From Solirubrobacter sp044865965 (GTDB lineage Bacteria > Actinomycetota > Thermoleophilia > Solirubrobacterales > Solirubrobacteraceae), in contig JBIOTP010000358.1 in assembly GCA_044865965.1 (NCBI GenBank), positions 1-15,347 of the forward strand: 15,347 nt of DNA, written 5' to 3'. Below, piece after piece: positions 13,886 to 15,347 of the stretch (the first letter of the stretch is position 1; each line of letters starts with the position of its first letter). The position numbers were made by a program, and so were the translations under genes. The notes under the pieces were generated by a model. The model had not been told where the DNA came from. It saw only the letters and a list, made by a program, of their open reading frames with translations, and did not search any database.

Positions 13886-14675
13886 CGCGGCGCGTGACGT
13901 TCGTGTTGCGGTTGGCCTGCTTGAGCGTGACCTTGAGCGTGTAGCGGCCCGGTCGCAGGCCGCGCAGGAGGCCGTTCATCGTCCCGAGCGTCAGCGGGAT
14001 CGTGCGGCGCGGCAGGATGCGGACGGGCTTGAGCGTGTTCGGCCGGGTCACGCCGGAGCCGGTCAGGACCACGCTGCCGGAGATCGGCTCGACCGTGTTG
14101 CCGGTGTTGCGCACGGAGAGCAGGATCGCGCGGGTGCGGCCGCGGCCGGTCTCGCGCGCGCTGCCGACGCGCACCCCGAGGCGCCGCGTCTCCGGGTTGA
14201 AGCGCAGCGAGCTGACCAGGCGGTAGCGCACCCGGATGCCGTTGCGGACCGGGTTGTTCTGGGGCACCCCGACCGCCTCGAAGCCGCCGTAGAGCGACCC
14301 GCCGCTGGTCTTGAGCAGCGTGAGCCGGACGTTCTGGCCGGCGCCCTTGGCGAGCGTGAAGGTCGACGGGGTCAGGCGCCCCTGGCGGCTCAGCGTGCGC
14401 CGGGTGTCGGCCGCCACCAGGCCGTCGCGCCCCTGCAGCCACGGGCGCGGCCGCACGGTCACGCGCAGGGCGCCGTTCGTGGTGTTCTTGACCGTGACCG
14501 AGCCGCCGGAGCCACGGCGGGCCCGCGTCTCGAAGATCTGCGGCGTGATCGACACGCCGCCCGTCTGGCTCGCGTGGGCCGAGCCGCCGCCCTCCGCGGC
14601 CGCCTGGCTGAGTACGACGCCACCGCACAAGCACGCGCCCGCCGCCGCCGCGAGTCCGACTGTCAACCGCTTCAC
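13872..14675 (-). CDS. Secreted protein with two beta-sandwich (Ig-like) domains
   Basis: The 267-residue product starts with a signal peptide (about 1-27: KR, then a long Ala/Leu/Val core). Two beta-rich domains follow, about 40-147 and 148-267. The first has SVTVKNTTNGALRVTV, a PxW segment and LYGGFEAVG, which resembles the layout of the extracellular WxL-interacting (DUF916-type) or PapD-like folds. The second has ILLSVRNTGNTVEPISG and ends LRPGRYTLKVTLKQA, typical of Ig-like domains. The similarity is by pattern only. A role in cell-surface protein assembly or adhesion is inferred. The gene starts with GTG at 14675, with AAGGAG 8 nt upstream. It is the last of three secreted-protein genes on this strand, so probably co-transcribed with them. 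It is intact. Confidence 0.7.
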   Translation of the reverse strand: MKRLTVGLAAAAGACLCGGVVLSQAAAEGGGSAHASQTGGVSITPQIFETRARRGSGGSVTVKNTTNGALRVTVRPRPWLQGRDGLVAADTRRTLSRQGRLTPSTFTLAKGAGQNVRLTLLKTSGGSLYGGFEAVGVPQNNPVRNGIRVRYRLVSSLRFNPETRRLGVRVGSARETGRGRTRAILLSVRNTGNTVEPISGSVVLTGSGVTRPNTLKPVRILPRRTIPLTLGTMNGLLRGLRPGRYTLKVTLKQANRNTNVTRRVSFR

Positions 14676-14718
14676 AACGATGTCTCCTTGGGTGTTTCCT
14701 TCGATTCCGTTCGGTGAT

Positions 14719-14879
14719 CTAGGGCGTCCGGGGAGACACCGTCACCAGCACCAGCTTGCGATAGGTCCCGCGCGCGCCTCGGTGCCGCCCTCGATCGGGG
14801 GCGGCTCCTGGGCGGAGGCGGGCACGCCGGCGGCGAGCGCCGCCAGCGCCGCCGCAGCGGCGAGCGCGCGCAGCGTCAA
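14719..14879 (-). pseudogene. Tiny secreted protein, probably frameshifted
   Basis: From a TTG at 14879 the frame reads a clear signal peptide (MTLRALAAAAALAALAAG, then VPASA before QEPPP) and continues to a TGA at 14742 after 45 residues. If one G is added to the GGG run at 14767-14769, the frame instead ends in TYRKLVLVTVSPRTP and a TAG at 14721-14719, a more protein-like end, giving 53 residues. AGGGGG sits 7-8 nt before the TTG, and the TTG overlaps the stop of the upstream gene (TTGA), as in a coupled operon. I do not recognise the family. It may be a decayed gene, a sequencing error, or a truly short secreted peptide of 45 residues. Confidence 0.45.
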
Positions 14880-15288
14880 TGCCTGACCCCCTTGCGCGTG
14901 ACGCGCACCTTGATCCGGACCTGCGCGGTCGTGCCGTCGGCGGCCCGGTAGCGGAACACGAGCGTGCGCGCGCGGCGATAAGAGAGCCGCAGCGCGATCG
15001 CGCCGCTGACGCCGACCTCGGTGCGCACGCGGGAGACCGTGCGCCCGCGCGCCGTGTTGAGCAGTTCGATCCGCGTGCCCTTGGGCGCGGAGCGGCGCTT
15101 GCCGTTCACGAGGCAGGTGAGGCGGCCCTTGAAGCGGTAGCGCTTGCCGTAGCGCAGCACCGGGACGCCCTTGGAGATCCGCACCGGGTTGGAGACCAGC
15201 AGCATCGAGAGCTTCGGCGACCCGCCGGCGCCAGCAGCGCCGCGCAGGCGAGCGGGACCGTCAAGAGCATCCGCGCAGGCCGCGGCAT
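14876..15288 (-). pseudogene. Secreted single Ig-like domain protein, probably frameshifted
   Basis: An ATG at 15288, with AGGAGGG at 15299-15305 on the minus strand, starts a good signal peptide (MPRPARMLLTVPLACAALLA, then PAG). The frame then turns into Arg/Ser/Cys-rich nonsense. In another frame the sequence reads SPKLSMLLVSNPVRISKG and on through a basic beta-rich domain with GKRYRFKGRLTCLVNGKRR, ending RVTRKGVRH at the TGA at 14876. One extra G in the GGG run at 15221-15223 joins the two into a 137-residue secreted protein with the signal cleavage site at APA-G. The mature part resembles a single extracellular Ig-like domain. The break is either a real inactivating deletion or a homopolymer error. 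If the gene instead begins at the ATG at 15205, it would lack any export signal. Confidence 0.6.
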
Positions 15289-15347
15289 CTCTGCCTCTCC
15301 CTCCTCGACGTCGGTCGTCGCCCGGACCCCAGGGGCGCGGCCAATCG

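Overview
The window is very GC-rich. Its mix of genes (a secreted nonapeptide-repeat calcium-binding protein, Ig-like secreted proteins, an actinobacterial-style rhamnose operon and GTG/TTG starts) suggests a high-GC actinobacterium, perhaps Thermoleophilia/Solirubrobacterales. That taxon is an inference from style, not from a marker gene.

Layout. Bases 2-190 hold the 3' end of a plus-strand gene, probably a patatin-like phospholipase. Bases 258-1442 (+) encode a secreted RTX-type calcium-binding beta-roll protein built from two blocks. Bases 1484-3055 (+) encode a Baeyer-Villiger-type flavin monooxygenase that may be read from a leaderless transcript. It converges on, and overlaps by 13 bp, the end of a seven-gene minus-strand operon.

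The core of the window is this L-rhamnose operon, transcribed leftward from about 12331 to 3043: ABC ATPase (rhaT), two permeases (rhaP, rhaQ), lipoprotein sugar-binding protein (rhaS), rhamnulokinase (rhaB), L-rhamnose isomerase (rhaI) and a fused rhamnulose-1-phosphate aldolase/lactaldehyde dehydrogenase (RhaEW type). The genes are tightly packed (overlaps of 4 and 11 nt, gaps of 4-14 nt). Together they import rhamnose, isomerise it to rhamnulose, phosphorylate it, and split it to DHAP and lactaldehyde, which the fused dehydrogenase domain oxidises. No mutarotase gene is present. A divergent DeoR-family regulator gene (12429-13301, +) faces the operon. The gap between them holds a good minus-strand promoter whose -35 box is one arm of a 30-bp palindrome, a likely operator.

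To the right, a 212-nt gap (13302-13513) is packed with hairpins and holds a tRNA-like T-arm motif that I could not fit to any known RNA. It leads to a small zinc-ribbon protein gene (13514-13885, +). The last 1.5 kb is a minus-strand cluster of secreted proteins: an Ig-like protein (14876-15288), a tiny secreted protein (14719-14879) and a two-domain beta-sandwich protein (13872-14675). The first two each look broken by one missing G in a GGG run, so either they are decaying or the sequence has homopolymer errors. No CRISPR array, IS element, rRNA or convincing tRNA was seen. No gap without a gene exceeds 300 bases.
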